From Bartonella sp. MM73XJBT.G (GTDB lineage: Bacteria > Pseudomonadota > Alphaproteobacteria > Rhizobiales > Rhizobiaceae), in the NCBI RefSeq assembly GCF_028618435.1, contig NZ_JAQISW010000001.1:1-64000 (forward strand): a stretch of 64,000 nucleotides of DNA. Reading direction: 5' to 3'. Position numbers and translations under genes: made by a program. Shown piece after piece: positions 28,681 through 38,508 of this stretch (its first letter is position 1; every line of letters starts with the position of its first letter). The notes under the pieces are model-generated. The model was not told the DNA's origin. It ran no database searches and worked only from the letters and a program-made list of their open reading frames with translations.

Positions 28681-29658
28681 TTAAATAACATCAGGATCAA
28701 ATACTGAACACAATGCACCCCATAGTGTCTGAGCAGCTGCACGCTTCATTAAATCTTCATTACATACCGTATTTTCATCGACACACCGATTAACAATACG
28801 ATAGTAAAGCCGCTGCTCAACAGGTGCAAAATAACGAACTTCAGCATCTTTCTCCTTCGCAGCAATATCACCCATACGAGGCGCAATAGAAAGTTGACGA
28901 TAAGATTTACGATCAAGTACTCGACCATTAGCCCGAGCTTTTACAATCCAATCTTCAAAATCCTGCGAAGAAACAGAATGCCAATTAAACCGCATCCCTG
29001 AAAAACCATCACCGCTGTAATTTGCTGAGGTCCCCTTGAATACGCCCTGTTCCTCAGCGATCAAATGCAACTTAGCATTCATCTGCGGCATAGCGTAAAG
29101 AACTGTACCTAATTTAGGAACCCAAAAGGCATTGACAGAATTTTCTGACGTCAATTGCAATAAAACTTGACGTCCCTCAGGCGCGTAAATTTCATTGACC
29201 GATGCAACACCATATTGAGGATAAATAAAAATCCATTTCCAATCAAGAGCTATAGCATCAATCTGCAATGGCTCTCCTTCACCCACAACCTCTACTGGAA
29301 GAGGCTTTGCAGGCTCAAGCTTATAGGTATAATAAGCCGTTAATGAACCTAAAACCATTACAATTACAATTGGAATACCCCACATTAAAGCTTCAATTTT
29401 ATTTGAATGTGCCCAATCAGGAGAATAGTTCGCTTTCGTATTCGATGCACGATATTTTATCGCTAAAAATACCACACTTACCATAACTGGAATGACAACG
29501 CAAAGCATAACAAACACACACACAACAATCAAAATAAGCTGTTGATGTGCTACATAACCTGATGGCTGAAGGACATCCATTTTACAACCAGACAAAAGCA
29601 GTGCTCCCCCTAAAACCACAAGCATTCCTAATTGTCGAACAAAGCTTTTCATCTTCAT
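28681..29658 (-). CDS. cyoA: Cytochrome bo3-type quinol oxidase subunit II (lipoprotein)
   Basis: A 325-residue subunit with a lipoprotein signal: a hydrophobic stretch ending LLLSGC, giving lipidated Cys25. Two membrane helices follow (about 40-65 and 90-112) and then a periplasmic cupredoxin domain. The copper-binding CxxxC of true cytochrome c oxidases is absent (the segment reads GMRFNWHSVSSQDFEDW), as expected for CyoA. It is first in cyoABCD, 75 bases before cyoB. Two ATGs six bases apart (29658 and 29652) could start it. Confidence 0.96.
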   Translation of the reverse strand: MKMKSFVRQLGMLVVLGGALLLSGCKMDVLQPSGYVAHQQLILIVVCVFVMLCVVIPVMVSVVFLAIKYRASNTKANYSPDWAHSNKIEALMWGIPIVIVMVLGSLTAYYTYKLEPAKPLPVEVVGEGEPLQIDAIALDWKWIFIYPQYGVASVNEIYAPEGRQVLLQLTSENSVNAFWVPKLGTVLYAMPQMNAKLHLIAEEQGVFKGTSANYSGDGFSGMRFNWHSVSSQDFEDWIVKARANGRVLDRKSYRQLSIAPRMGDIAAKEKDAEVRYFAPVEQRLYYRIVNRCVDENTVCNEDLMKRAAAQTLWGALCSVFDPDVI

Positions 29659-29758
29659 TTACCCCCGTCATATGCACTAAAATTTGCCATAAATATAATA
29701 CCTCATATTGTACAGATTTGAAAATAATTATCAAGTGAATTCAATGTCTATATTACTC

Positions 29759-30226
29759 TCATCCAACACTTAACTCTTTACCTTTACACCTTATTAATTG
29801 TTTTGCAATATACTCGAGCGCAAACCGATATCCATCACTTCCAAACCCACTTATGATAGCATCTACACCTGAAGATGTATAAGAATGATGACGAAAAGAT
29901 TCGCGTTGATAAATATGGGATAAATGAACTTCTACTTTTGGCCCTGAAAACATTTTTAGAGCATCAAGAAGAGCAACAGATGTATGACTATAAGCCGCTG
30001 GATTGATGATCAATCCAGAACTTAGTCCTATTGCTTCTTGTATCCATTCTACTAGCTGACCCTCATAGTTACTTTGATAAAAATTTATGATAACATTAAT
30101 TCTTTTTGCCCATTCTCTGCAACTTTTTTCAATATCTTCTAAAGTTTCAGTTCCATAAATTTCCGGCTCACGTTGACCCAGAAAATTTAAATTAGGACCA
30201 TTTAAAATCGTTATCATAACAGACAT
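29759..30226 (-). CDS. aroQ: 3-dehydroquinate dehydratase, type II
   Basis: A 155-residue dodecameric-type enzyme of the shikimate pathway, converting 3-dehydroquinate to 3-dehydroshikimate. Hallmarks: ILNGPNLNFLGQREPEIYG with the catalytic Tyr, NPAAYSHTSVALLDAL with the catalytic His, and VEVHLSHIYQRESFRHHS for substrate binding. The loop usually written QSNHEG reads QSNYEG here; that position varies among active enzymes. I start at the ATG at 30226, five bases after AAGGG; the reading frame is open a further nine codons upstream. It follows recF by about 50 bases on the same strand and may be cotranscribed. Confidence 0.94.
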   Translation of the reverse strand: MSVMITILNGPNLNFLGQREPEIYGTETLEDIEKSCREWAKRINVIINFYQSNYEGQLVEWIQEAIGLSSGLIINPAAYSHTSVALLDALKMFSGPKVEVHLSHIYQRESFRHHSYTSSGVDAIISGFGSDGYRFALEYIAKQLIRCKGKELSVG

Positions 30227-30279
30227 GGCAACCCTTTTCTTCTCGACCATCACTTATTAAAAAAGTATTTAGTATGTTT

Positions 30280-31413
30280 TTACAGTAATAAAGCGCCATC
30301 CTTAATCTCAAAAAATTCTGCACGTCCTTTTAAGTCATCAAATAAAAGAGGATCTGTTCCTGTCATAAATGTTTGCACAGCTAAATCATCAAGAATATCA
30401 AATAAAGCTGCACGTCGATGTGAATCAAGATGAGCAGCCATCTCATCAAGAAGAAGGATAGGAGCCCTTTCCGATATCATACCTGTTAAACGTGCATGAC
30501 ACAAAACCAAACCTGTCAATAGCGCTTTTTGTTCACCAGTTGAACAAGATGTTGCTGCTCTATTTTTATCCGCATAAAAAACTTGTAAATCTGTGCGATG
30601 TGGTCCCTCTAATGTCCGCCCAGCCGCACGATCCATTGCGCGATTACGCTGCAAGCGATTGCAAAATTGCTCTTCAACTTCAGTGGCTGATAGTTTCTTT
30701 AAAGCTGTTTCCAAAAAACCATCAATTTGCAAAAAAGCCCGCGGAAAAGGTACCTGTGATGGCATTTGTGTAAACATGTCATTTAAAAGCCGAATAACAT
30801 CAATACGCGCCGCAGAAATAGCTGTAGCCAATTCTGCCATCTGCTTTTCTAAAGCATCAAACCAAGCATAATCTTCATTGCCATCTAAAAACAAACGATT
30901 ACGTGCACGCATCACCCTATCATAATCGGCTATGCGGCGACTATGCAAAGGATCAATCGCCAAAACCATACGATCCAAAAAACGACGGCGCTCAAGCGAA
31001 GGACCTGTAAAAAGACCATCCATAGAGGGGGTTAAGATACTAATATGACAGTAATCTGTTAAGCAATCACTTGACTCATTCACACCATTAATATGGACCT
31101 TTCGACTGTTATCGCTAACCTCTAAAGCTGTACCAATCTTTACTTCACCATAAAGAGCACATTCAAGACATGCAAAGACAACAAATCCTTCACCTCCTCC
31201 ATCTATAAAGCTAACATCAGAATACGCAGCCCGTCGCAAACCACGACCCGGCGAAAGAAAAGATAATGCCTCTAAAAGATTCGTCTTGCCAGCACCATTA
31301 TGCCCCGTGAAAACCACATGCTGTCCCGAAAAATGAATATTAAAAAAAGAATAATTGCGATAACGTAAAAGCTTTAGCTGTCTCACAGCCACTTTATGCA
31401 CATAACTTACCAT
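30280..31413 (-). CDS. recF: DNA replication and repair protein RecF
   Basis: A 377-residue SMC-like ATPase that loads RecA at single-strand gaps through the RecFOR pathway. Walker A is GHNGAGKTN near residue 35, the signature region is STGEQKALLTGLVLCHARL, and Walker B is PILLLDEMAAHLD. The N-terminal LKLLRYRNY is typical of RecF. I take the ATG at 31413; a TTG three codons upstream is also open. It lies 20 bases after dnaN on the same strand in the classic dnaA-dnaN-recF order. Confidence 0.95.
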   Translation of the reverse strand: MVSYVHKVAVRQLKLLRYRNYSFFNIHFSGQHVVFTGHNGAGKTNLLEALSFLSPGRGLRRAAYSDVSFIDGGGEGFVVFACLECALYGEVKIGTALEVSDNSRKVHINGVNESSDCLTDYCHISILTPSMDGLFTGPSLERRRFLDRMVLAIDPLHSRRIADYDRVMRARNRLFLDGNEDYAWFDALEKQMAELATAISAARIDVIRLLNDMFTQMPSQVPFPRAFLQIDGFLETALKKLSATEVEEQFCNRLQRNRAMDRAAGRTLEGPHRTDLQVFYADKNRAATSCSTGEQKALLTGLVLCHARLTGMISERAPILLLDEMAAHLDSHRRAALFDILDDLAVQTFMTGTDPLLFDDLKGRAEFFEIKDGALLL

Positions 31414-31433
31414 GCATTGCAAAACAATTGCCC

Positions 31434-32555
31434 CTAAACGCGAATAGGCATCAGCACATAGAGCACATCCGCATCATCATTATCACGAATCAAAGCTGGC
31501 GCTCCAGCTTCATCCAACATAAAAACCATTTCATTGCTTGAAAGCTGCCCAGCAATATCCAAAAGATAACGTGAATTAAACCCTATCTCAAGTGGTGCAG
31601 ATGTGTAAGTTACAGATAATTGATCCTCCGCACTACCTGAATCAGGACTATTCACAACAAGCCTTAACTGTCCATGCTCAATCGTTAACTTAACTGCACG
31701 TCCCCGATCACTTGAAATCGTTGAAACACGATCAACAGCAGAAGAAAAATCCTGCCTATTAACAACTAATTCTTTATCATTTCCAAGAGGAATAACACGT
31801 TGATAATCTGGAAATGTTCCATCAATTAACTTTGACGTAAAAATCACAGAACCGACAGAAAAACGAATCTTTGTTTCTGAAAGCTCTATACATACCTCAC
31901 CATCATTTTCCTCTGAAAGAAGTTTTTGCAACTCTCCTACAGCTTTACGAGGAACAATAACACCAGGCATTCCCTCAACCCCTGAAGGAGCCTCCATCTC
32001 AACTTGTGCTAAACGATGACCATCCGTCGCCACCAAACGCAGTTTAAAAACATCATCATGAATAACATGGAAGTAAATACCATTAAGATAATAGCGGGTT
32101 TCTTCAGTCGAAATGGCAAATTGTGTACAATCAAGTAAATGTTTCAACCCTGATGCCGAGAGAGAAAAGCGATAACCAAATTGCCCAGGAAGAGACTCTG
32201 GAAAATCTGCTTTCGGAAGACATTGAAGCTGAAAATGCGCACAACCCGAAACAACGGACATTGTATTCGCTTGGCTCTCATCAACAGATAATACAACTTC
32301 ATTGTCATCAGGAAGTTTACGAATGATATCATAAAGCAAATGTGCCGGAACAGTTGTTGCTCCTGCCTGTTCAACATTGACTGTAAAAGATTCCGTAACC
32401 TCTAAATCAAGATCTGTTGTTTTTAACTGCACACAACTATCTTCTGCATCAATGAGAACATTTGACAAAATAGCAACAGTATTACGGCGCTCAACCACAC
32501 GGTGAACACGGCCAAGAGACTTAAGAAATTGATTGCGATCCACTGTAATGCGCAT
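31434..32555 (-). CDS. dnaN: DNA polymerase III sliding clamp (beta subunit)
   Basis: A 373-residue protein with three repeated clamp domains of about 120 residues; it dimerises into the ring that tethers DNA polymerase III. Typical segments are VVERRNTVAILSNVLI, LVATDGHRLAQVEM, FPDYQRVIP and the C-terminal ADVLYVLMPIRV, which shapes the partner-binding pocket. It is transcribed with recF and probably with dnaA, which lies 188 bases upstream on the same strand. Length is standard. Confidence 0.97.
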   Translation of the reverse strand: MRITVDRNQFLKSLGRVHRVVERRNTVAILSNVLIDAEDSCVQLKTTDLDLEVTESFTVNVEQAGATTVPAHLLYDIIRKLPDDNEVVLSVDESQANTMSVVSGCAHFQLQCLPKADFPESLPGQFGYRFSLSASGLKHLLDCTQFAISTEETRYYLNGIYFHVIHDDVFKLRLVATDGHRLAQVEMEAPSGVEGMPGVIVPRKAVGELQKLLSEENDGEVCIELSETKIRFSVGSVIFTSKLIDGTFPDYQRVIPLGNDKELVVNRQDFSSAVDRVSTISSDRGRAVKLTIEHGQLRLVVNSPDSGSAEDQLSVTYTSAPLEIGFNSRYLLDIAGQLSSNEMVFMLDEAGAPALIRDNDDADVLYVLMPIRV

Positions 32556-32743
32556 AAAAGCCCCATATGATTTAGCAAAAATGATAAAAATTCCTTAGAA
32601 TTAAAATAACAGATCCTTTTTAAAGAATCGCCTGCTAGAGTTTATTAAACCTCTTTTAAAATGGCAAGTCACTCCTGCATGAGAAAAAACAAATCCTTTC
32701 ATTAAATCTCTTAAAGTTTCTTCAAAGAAAGAAATGATAAATG

Positions 32744-34315
32744 CTATACAGCCTGTTCTCCAATTAACCGCTTCAGTAATTCAAGTTCCTTGGCCAAGGT
32801 CTGATCACCACAAACCAAATCTTCAATTTTACGCACAGCGTGTAAAACCGTTGTATGATCACGCCCACCAAAACGTCGTCCTATTTCTGGCAACGAGCGA
32901 GGCGTTAATACTTTCGCTAAATACATTGCGACCTGCCGTGGCTTCACAATCGTACGTGTTCGACGATTAGACAACAAATCCTGTTTGGAAACATTATAAT
33001 GGCGTGCTACCGTACGCTGAATTTCTTCAATACGAATGCGCTTAGGTTCACCTGGACGTGTCAAATGACCTAATAATTCATCGATCCGTTCTAAGGATAA
33101 ATCAGACTCAAAAGATTGACGAAATAAGAGCTGGTTAAACGCGCCTTCAATATCGCGCCCTGACCCTAAAACCGTTTTTGCAATATATTCCAAAACATCA
33201 TCAGAAATTGATATCATGCTATCGTCTTTCTGTGCCACCTTCAACCGCTGGCGCAACATTTGCAAACGCATTTCGTAGTCTGGTGCCTCAATTTCAAGGG
33301 CAACTCCTCCCTGAAGACGAGACCGAACGCGAAGATCAAGCGATTCTAATTCCGCTGGTGGACGATCTGCAGCGACAACAACCTGTTTTGCACTATCAAG
33401 CAACATATTAAGTAAATGGCAAAATTCATGTTGTATCGACTTGCCCTGCAAAAACTGCATATCATCAATAATCAAAAGATCGATATCGCGAAGCTGTTCT
33501 TTAAAAGAAAGAGCATCATTATCACGAATAGCTGTTGCAAAACGCCACATAAAATATTCAGCAGTTAAATAAATAACACGCGCAGAAGTTAAACGCTTCA
33601 ATGCAGAAGCGGCAATTGCTTGAAGCAAATGTGTTTTTCCTAAACCAACAGACGCGTGAATAAAAAGAGGATTAAAACGCAAAGCACTTTTATGCCCCTC
33701 TGCTATTGAACGTGCTGCCGCTAAAGCAACACGATTAGACGCCCCCTCAACAAAACTTTCAAAAGTATAGCGAGAATCAAGCGGAGATCCAAAAACTCCC
33801 GCTTGAGAACTTTTGACTGAATGCTCTACACAATTCTCAACAAAAGATGAGGTTGCCGGCTCCTCCAGCACAACAGAAGGCGCACTTGTTTTACAAACAA
33901 CATCTCTTGAAACCCGCTCCATACCGCGAACGATAACTTCAACACGAAGAATTGCTGAGTTCTCTTGTTTCCATAAATGAGTCAAAAGAGAACCATAGTG
34001 ATTATTAATCCATGAACGTAAAAAAGCTGTAGGAACAGAAAGTTTTACAAGAGTATGACTATACTCAGCAAGTTTCACACGACCAAACCAACTGGTATAA
34101 GCCTCAACACCAACCTGCGCCTTTAATTGTGCCATAACACGTATAAAAGCCGCCGCACCCTCCTCCTCTGAAACAATAGAATGCCCTATAGAAGCATTTC
34201 TACAAACAACCCCATCACTCTCTGCCACTCTATTCTTTATTATGTTCTCTGCCGACAGGATATTCACCGAAACCCTTTTAAAGGAACTAGCTTTAGAGTT
34301 CAATTTATCCACCAT
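32744..34315 (-). CDS. dnaA: Chromosomal replication initiator DnaA
   Basis: A 523-residue AAA+ initiator. Domain I is at about 60-145 ([21 protein letters not shown]), after an unusual 50-residue N-terminal stretch and before a variable linker. The ATPase domain has Walker [10 protein letters not shown] with Lys227 and Walker [11 protein letters not shown]. The C-terminal DNA-binding domain carries the DnaA signature [16 protein letters not shown]. It opens DNA at oriC by binding DnaA boxes. A perfect DnaA-box palindrome lies about 540 bases upstream. The first 50 residues lack family similarity; a start near MAQLKAQVG would be too short, so I keep the ATG at 34315. Confidence 0.97.
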   Translation of the reverse strand: MVDKLNSKASSFKRVSVNILSAENIIKNRVAESDGVVCRNASIGHSIVSEEEGAAAFIRVMAQLKAQVGVEAYTSWFGRVKLAEYSHTLVKLSVPTAFLRSWINNHYGSLLTHLWKQENSAILRVEVIVRGMERVSRDVVCKTSAPSVVLEEPATSSFVENCVEHSVKSSQAGVFGSPLDSRYTFESFVEGASNRVALAAARSIAEGHKSALRFNPLFIHASVGLGKTHLLQAIAASALKRLTSARVIYLTAEYFMWRFATAIRDNDALSFKEQLRDIDLLIIDDMQFLQGKSIQHEFCHLLNMLLDSAKQVVVAADRPPAELESLDLRVRSRLQGGVALEIEAPDYEMRLQMLRQRLKVAQKDDSMISISDDVLEYIAKTVLGSGRDIEGAFNQLLFRQSFESDLSLERIDELLGHLTRPGEPKRIRIEEIQRTVARHYNVSKQDLLSNRRTRTIVKPRQVAMYLAKVLTPRSLPEIGRRFGGRDHTTVLHAVRKIEDLVCGDQTLAKELELLKRLIGEQAV

Positions 34316-34961
34316 CTTCCATCCTGATAAAAATAAAATTTTGTCCTGCCAAACAGCTAAAATAAACCTAGCGAAGGCAAAACGCCCTACCCCAAATAAG
34401 ATTACTCATCCTCCCCTAGGATAGCCTCATCACAACCCCACTAATAAAGATGACCAATAAGATTTACTTGCACTCATGATATGACCCACCCTTCTAAAAC
34501 GGTAAACATACCAACTAAGAAAACTAAAAAACCATCAAAAAATCTACCCAACACAAAAGCTTTAAAAAAGCCTAAACCAAAGATTTTATATTCAACAAAA
34601 TATAGGATAATGCGCTGATGTGACCCCTTCATGCTTTTTAGTCTTCATAAGAACCATACAAAACAGCAGAGGTAAAATGCAAGAGGTCAAAATAAAATCA
34701 AAAGCTCCCAAAAAATGCTTATTTCAATGAGAAATGAGAAAAATAATTGATTCAATTCATTTTTTTTCTGAATTTACCAAGCATTAAAGAATCTCTTCAG
34801 ATTTTAAAAAAAAAAAATAAAATGCTTGACAAAAAAGACTCTGTAAAAATCCACAAAGCTTGTGGATAACCATACTCCCCCTATAAACTTTCTCCCCTTA
34901 TTTCAAGAGGAGAATCGCTGTCGATTCTTGTTTTCAATAGAAACTTTTTGAAATAACAAAT
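34316..34961. other. dnaA upstream region (AT-rich, with DnaA-box palindrome)
   Basis: About 650 bases between dnaA and the rpsT terminator. It holds an A-rich run (about 34806-34818), the DnaA-box palindrome at 34849-34869, and no coding frame. The dnaA promoter must lie here, but I cannot place it with confidence. Confidence 0.5.
34849..34869. promoter_or_regulatory. DnaA-box palindrome upstream of dnaA
   Basis: ATCCACAA and TTGTGGAT (34849-34856 and 34860-34867) form a perfect inverted repeat with a 3-base spacer. The right half extends into an exact DnaA box on the minus strand (TTATCCACA, complement at 34861-34869). It is suited to autoregulation of dnaA or to an origin element. Confidence 0.55.
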
Positions 34962-34994
34962 AAAAAGCCAGTACCCTTACGGATACTGGCTTGA
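34962..34994 (-). terminator. Rho-independent terminator of rpsT
   Basis: On the minus strand AAGCCAGTATCC pairs with GGGTACTGGCTT (12 pairs, one G-T) around loop GTAAG and runs into TTTTTA. It lies about 25 bases after the rpsT stop. Confidence 0.88.
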
Positions 34995-35016
34995 TTCTTA
35001 ATAAAATAGAAAAATC

Positions 35017-35283
35017 TTAAACGCTGAGAGCCCTCAAACGCTTCGCTAAACGTGATACTTTCCTTGCAGCAGTATTTTTATGAAAAACGCCTTTAGAAAC
35101 CGCACGCATAATCTCAGGCTCAAAATTCTTAAATGCAATTTCTGCCGATGCTTTATCGCCCCCTGCTAGAGCATCATCAAACTTACGCATAAAAGTACGA
35201 ACGCGTGAACGGCGGGCCTTATTAACCTGTGTGCGTGCTGCAACCTTGCGCACCGCTTTTCGAGCAGAAGGTGTATTCGCCAT
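35017..35283 (-). CDS. rpsT: 30S ribosomal protein S20
   Basis: An 88-residue, highly basic helical protein ([39 protein letters not shown] ... [19 protein letters not shown]). S20 binds 16S rRNA and stabilises the small subunit. The [12 protein letters not shown] segment is the family's best-conserved part. It is monocistronic, with a strong terminator just downstream and an ATG start at 35283. Having rpsT directly upstream of dnaA is a common alphaproteobacterial arrangement. Confidence 0.98.
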   Translation of the reverse strand: MANTPSARKAVRKVAARTQVNKARRSRVRTFMRKFDDALAGGDKASAEIAFKNFEPEIMRAVSKGVFHKNTAARKVSRLAKRLRALSV

Positions 35284-35525
35284 AAATATAATCTCTCTTT
35301 CAACACCTTGGTAAAATGAGTTCCAATAACAACTCTACCAATGTAAACAAACCTAACCCAAGCAAAACTATAAAGCTGCTTATAACTCATGTGGTTTATA
35401 GCTCAATGTCAAAGCCAACGTCAATTAAATTTTCAAAGACAGACATAAAAAAACGAAGCCAAATTCTTTGATCCGCAACTTTATAGCTTAATCGTTTAAA
35501 GATATTCCTCAACGAACAACAGCAT

Positions 35526-38213
35526 TTAAACAGCTAGCTTACGCAAGACATATTGCAAAATTCCACCATGATGCAAATAATCTAGCTCATCTTCAGTATC
35601 AACACGGCATAACAATGGAACGGTTTTTACCGTACCATCAGAAAAAGTAATTTTTGCTACGGTCTTTTGACGAGGTTTCAAGTTATGAATACCCTCAATC
35701 GTTACCTTTTCATCGCCCTTTAAGCCTAAAGACTTCCAACTTAGCCCCTCCTCAAAGACAAAAGGAACAATACCCATACCAACAAGATTAGAGCGATGAA
35801 TCCTTTCAAAAGATTGTACAATCACTGCTTTGATACCAAGAAGATTAGTCCCCTTGGCGGCCCAATCACGTGATGATCCATTGCCATATTCAATACCTGC
35901 AAAAACAACGAGTGGAATACCTTCTTTTTTATACGTCATTGCTGCATCGTAAATGGTTTGTTCTACCGCTGAGGGATAATGAATCGTATAACCGCCTTCT
36001 CGACCATTTTCTCCTAACATGAAATTACGAATGCGAATATTGGCAAAGGTCCCACGAACCATAACTTCATGATTCCCACGGCGTGTCCCATATTGATTAA
36101 AATTAGCAACGTTAACACCATGATCCATTAAATACTTTCCAGCAGGAGAAGCGGCCTTAATAGAACCAGCAGGAGAAATATGATCTGTCGTGATTTTATC
36201 ACCAAATAAACCTAAAATTCGTGCCTCCTTAATATCTGATAAAATATCTGGTGTTTTCTGCATATCATCAAAATATGGTGGATTACGAACATAGGTGGAT
36301 TGCTCATCCCAAGAATAGGTAGCCCCCGTAGGAATCTGAACTTTTTGCCAATTTTCATCACCCTTAAACACATCAGCATACTTTTCAGCAAAAACCTTAC
36401 GTGTGACATTTTCTTCGATAAACGCCTGTATTTCTTGAGAAGTTGGCCAAATATCTCTTAAGTAAACCGGTTGACCATCTAAATCTTCACCAAGAGGTTC
36501 TTTGGTTAAATCTTTACACACCGTCCCGACAAGCGCATGTGCAACAACTAACGGGGGTGAAGCTAAATAATTTGCTTGTACATCAGGAGAGACACGCCCT
36601 TCAAAATTACGATTTCCTGAAAGAACTGCAGCAGCAATAACACCATTGTCATTAATCGTTTTGGAAATAGCTGGATGCAAAGGACCAGAATTCCCAATAC
36701 ATGTTGTGCACCCAAACCCTACTAAATTAAATCCTAATGCATCTAAATCTTTTTGCAGACCAGAATTTTTAAGGTAAGCTTCAACAACTTGTGAACCAGG
36801 TGCGAGAGAAGTTTTTACCCATGGTTTGCTTTTTAGACCTTTTGCTACAGCATTTCGTGCCAAAAGACCTGCTGCAATAAGAACACTTGGATTCGATGTA
36901 TTTGTACAAGAAGTAATCGCAGCAATCACCACATCACCATGACTAAGCGTATATCCTTCACCTTCAACCGGATAATGCTCATCTTGTCCTGAAGTTTTCT
37001 TATAGTCTTCAACCAATGCCTTCCCAAAACCTTGCCCAACATTTTCCAATGCAATACGCCCTTCCGGACGTTTAGGACCAGCCATAGAAGGAACAACTGT
37101 TCCCATATCTAATTCAATGGTATCGCTAAAAACGGGATGAGCCACCCTTTCGTCATGCCACATCCCTTGCGCTTTGGAGTAAGCCTCGACTAAGGCAATC
37201 CGATTTTCATCACGCCCTGTCATGTTGAGATAACGCACTGTCTCCTTATCAATTGGAAAAAAACCACAGGTTGCTCCATATTCAGGAGCCATATTCCCAA
37301 TCGTCGCCCGATCAGCAAGGGTCATATGCTCCAAACCAGGGCCAAAAAATTCCACAAATTTACCAACAACACCCTTCTGCCGGAGTATTTGGGTTACCGT
37401 TAATACGAGATCGGTGGCTGTGACACCTTCTTTAAGTTTTCCTGTTAGGCGAAAACCAATGACTTCAGGTAACAACATAGAAACGGGTTGGCCTAACATT
37501 GCCGCTTCGGCTTCAATGCCGCCAACACCCCAACCTAAAACCCCCAAACCATTGACCATCGTCGTATGCGAATCAGTTCCCACACAGGTATCCGGATAAA
37601 CCGTCTCATCCCCCTCTTCATTCTTCATCCACACACATTGTGCTAAATATTCGAGATTAACCTGATGACAAATCCCTGTTCCTGGAGGAACAACACGAAA
37701 ATTTTGAAAGGCTTGTTGCCCCCATTTCAGAAAACGATAACGCTCACCATTGCGTTCATATTCATGCTCAACATTTTCCTTAAAAGCCGTAGGAGTGCCA
37801 AAATCATCAACAATAACTGAGTGATCAATAACAAGATCAACAGGTATGAGAGGGTTAATTTTTTCAGCGTTCCCACCAAGTTTGACCATAGCATCACGCA
37901 TTGCAGAAAGATCAACAACCGCCGGAACACCCGTAAAATCTTGCATAAGAACACGTGCAGGACGGTAAGCGATTTCTGCCCCTGCGCTCCCTTTGTCGCT
38001 TAACCACTTAGAAACATTGAGGATGTCTTCTTTTTTAACTGTGCGCCCATCTTCAAAGCGCAATAAATTTTCGAGAATAACTTTCATCGAAAACGGTAAA
38101 TGCGAAATGCCTTCAAGTCCATTCTTCTCCGCTTCGATTAAGCTATAATAAGTATATTCTTTGCCACCAACCTTTAACGTTCTGCGACAATTAAAGCTAT
38201 CAATGTGAGTCAT
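35526..38213 (-). CDS. acnA: Aconitate hydratase A
   Basis: An 895-residue iron-sulfur enzyme of the TCA cycle interconverting citrate and isocitrate. The three 4Fe-4S ligands are present: Cys436 in SCTNTSNPS and Cys502/Cys505 in GFGCTTCIGNSG. Other motifs are SHTTMVNGLGVLGWGVGGIEAEA near residue 215 and the swivel-domain GIEYGNGSSRDWAAKG near residue 768. Length and N-terminus match the AcnA/IRP class. It is a single gene, divergent from ccmA. An Irr-like box lies about 200 bases upstream; acnA is a predicted Irr target in related Rhizobiales. Confidence 0.97.
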   Translation of the reverse strand: MTHIDSFNCRRTLKVGGKEYTYYSLIEAEKNGLEGISHLPFSMKVILENLLRFEDGRTVKKEDILNVSKWLSDKGSAGAEIAYRPARVLMQDFTGVPAVVDLSAMRDAMVKLGGNAEKINPLIPVDLVIDHSVIVDDFGTPTAFKENVEHEYERNGERYRFLKWGQQAFQNFRVVPPGTGICHQVNLEYLAQCVWMKNEEGDETVYPDTCVGTDSHTTMVNGLGVLGWGVGGIEAEAAMLGQPVSMLLPEVIGFRLTGKLKEGVTATDLVLTVTQILRQKGVVGKFVEFFGPGLEHMTLADRATIGNMAPEYGATCGFFPIDKETVRYLNMTGRDENRIALVEAYSKAQGMWHDERVAHPVFSDTIELDMGTVVPSMAGPKRPEGRIALENVGQGFGKALVEDYKKTSGQDEHYPVEGEGYTLSHGDVVIAAITSCTNTSNPSVLIAAGLLARNAVAKGLKSKPWVKTSLAPGSQVVEAYLKNSGLQKDLDALGFNLVGFGCTTCIGNSGPLHPAISKTINDNGVIAAAVLSGNRNFEGRVSPDVQANYLASPPLVVAHALVGTVCKDLTKEPLGEDLDGQPVYLRDIWPTSQEIQAFIEENVTRKVFAEKYADVFKGDENWQKVQIPTGATYSWDEQSTYVRNPPYFDDMQKTPDILSDIKEARILGLFGDKITTDHISPAGSIKAASPAGKYLMDHGVNVANFNQYGTRRGNHEVMVRGTFANIRIRNFMLGENGREGGYTIHYPSAVEQTIYDAAMTYKKEGIPLVVFAGIEYGNGSSRDWAAKGTNLLGIKAVIVQSFERIHRSNLVGMGIVPFVFEEGLSWKSLGLKGDEKVTIEGIHNLKPRQKTVAKITFSDGTVKTVPLLCRVDTEDELDYLHHGGILQYVLRKLAV

Positions 38214-38405
38214 GACTGTCCACCCTCATACTATAAACCACCCAATTTCCAGGAATGAACAACACAAACTACGAGTCAAGGTCGCAGCTTGAGCGCAGAC
38301 GCAATTACCTCCGCCATCCATTTCCCCCTCCACCTTTTATAGGTAAATGCGGAAATCAGCGCCAAAAACCATTCTACACCAGATCTTGATGTAACGTATC
38401 CCTTA

Positions 38406-38431
38406 TAGAACTATTTCTAGAACTATTCTAG
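38406..38431. promoter_or_regulatory. Irr-like operator between acnA and ccmA
   Basis: CTAGAACTATTCTAG (38417-38431) is a perfect 6-3-6 palindrome with core TAGAA-N3-TTCTA, close to the Irr box (ICE) described for Rhizobiales. A second TAGAACTAT begins 12 bases to the left (38406). The irr gene itself is in this window. The distance is 78 bases to the ccmA ATG and about 200 to the acnA ATG. Confidence 0.5.
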
Positions 38432-38437
38432 GGACAA

Positions 38438-38466
38438 TTGCATAAAAAAACGTGTTTTTTATGCAA
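38438..38466. repeat. Perfect 12-bp inverted repeat upstream of ccmA
   Basis: TTGCATAAAAAA (38438-38449) and TTTTTTATGCAA (38455-38466) flank loop ACGTG, 42 bases before the ccmA ATG. It may be an operator, or a hairpin in the ccm leader. There is no T-run after it on the plus strand, so it is a poor terminator in that direction. Confidence 0.6.
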
Positions 38467-38508
38467 TAATGCAATAAAGAATAGGGAAATATAAAAATAG
38501 GCAATCAC

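Larger units (their letters stand above)
38214..38508. other. acnA-ccmA divergent control region
   Basis: It contains the Irr-like box (38406-38431), the perfect inverted repeat at 38438-38466, and a direct repeat of ATGCAATA at 38461-38476. Both genes must take their promoters from here. Confidence 0.55.

Noticed and set aside
29759-30226. AroQ loop QSNYEG instead of QSNHEG, a possible loss of activity.
   Set aside because: That position varies among active type II dehydroquinases, and the catalytic Tyr and His motifs are intact.
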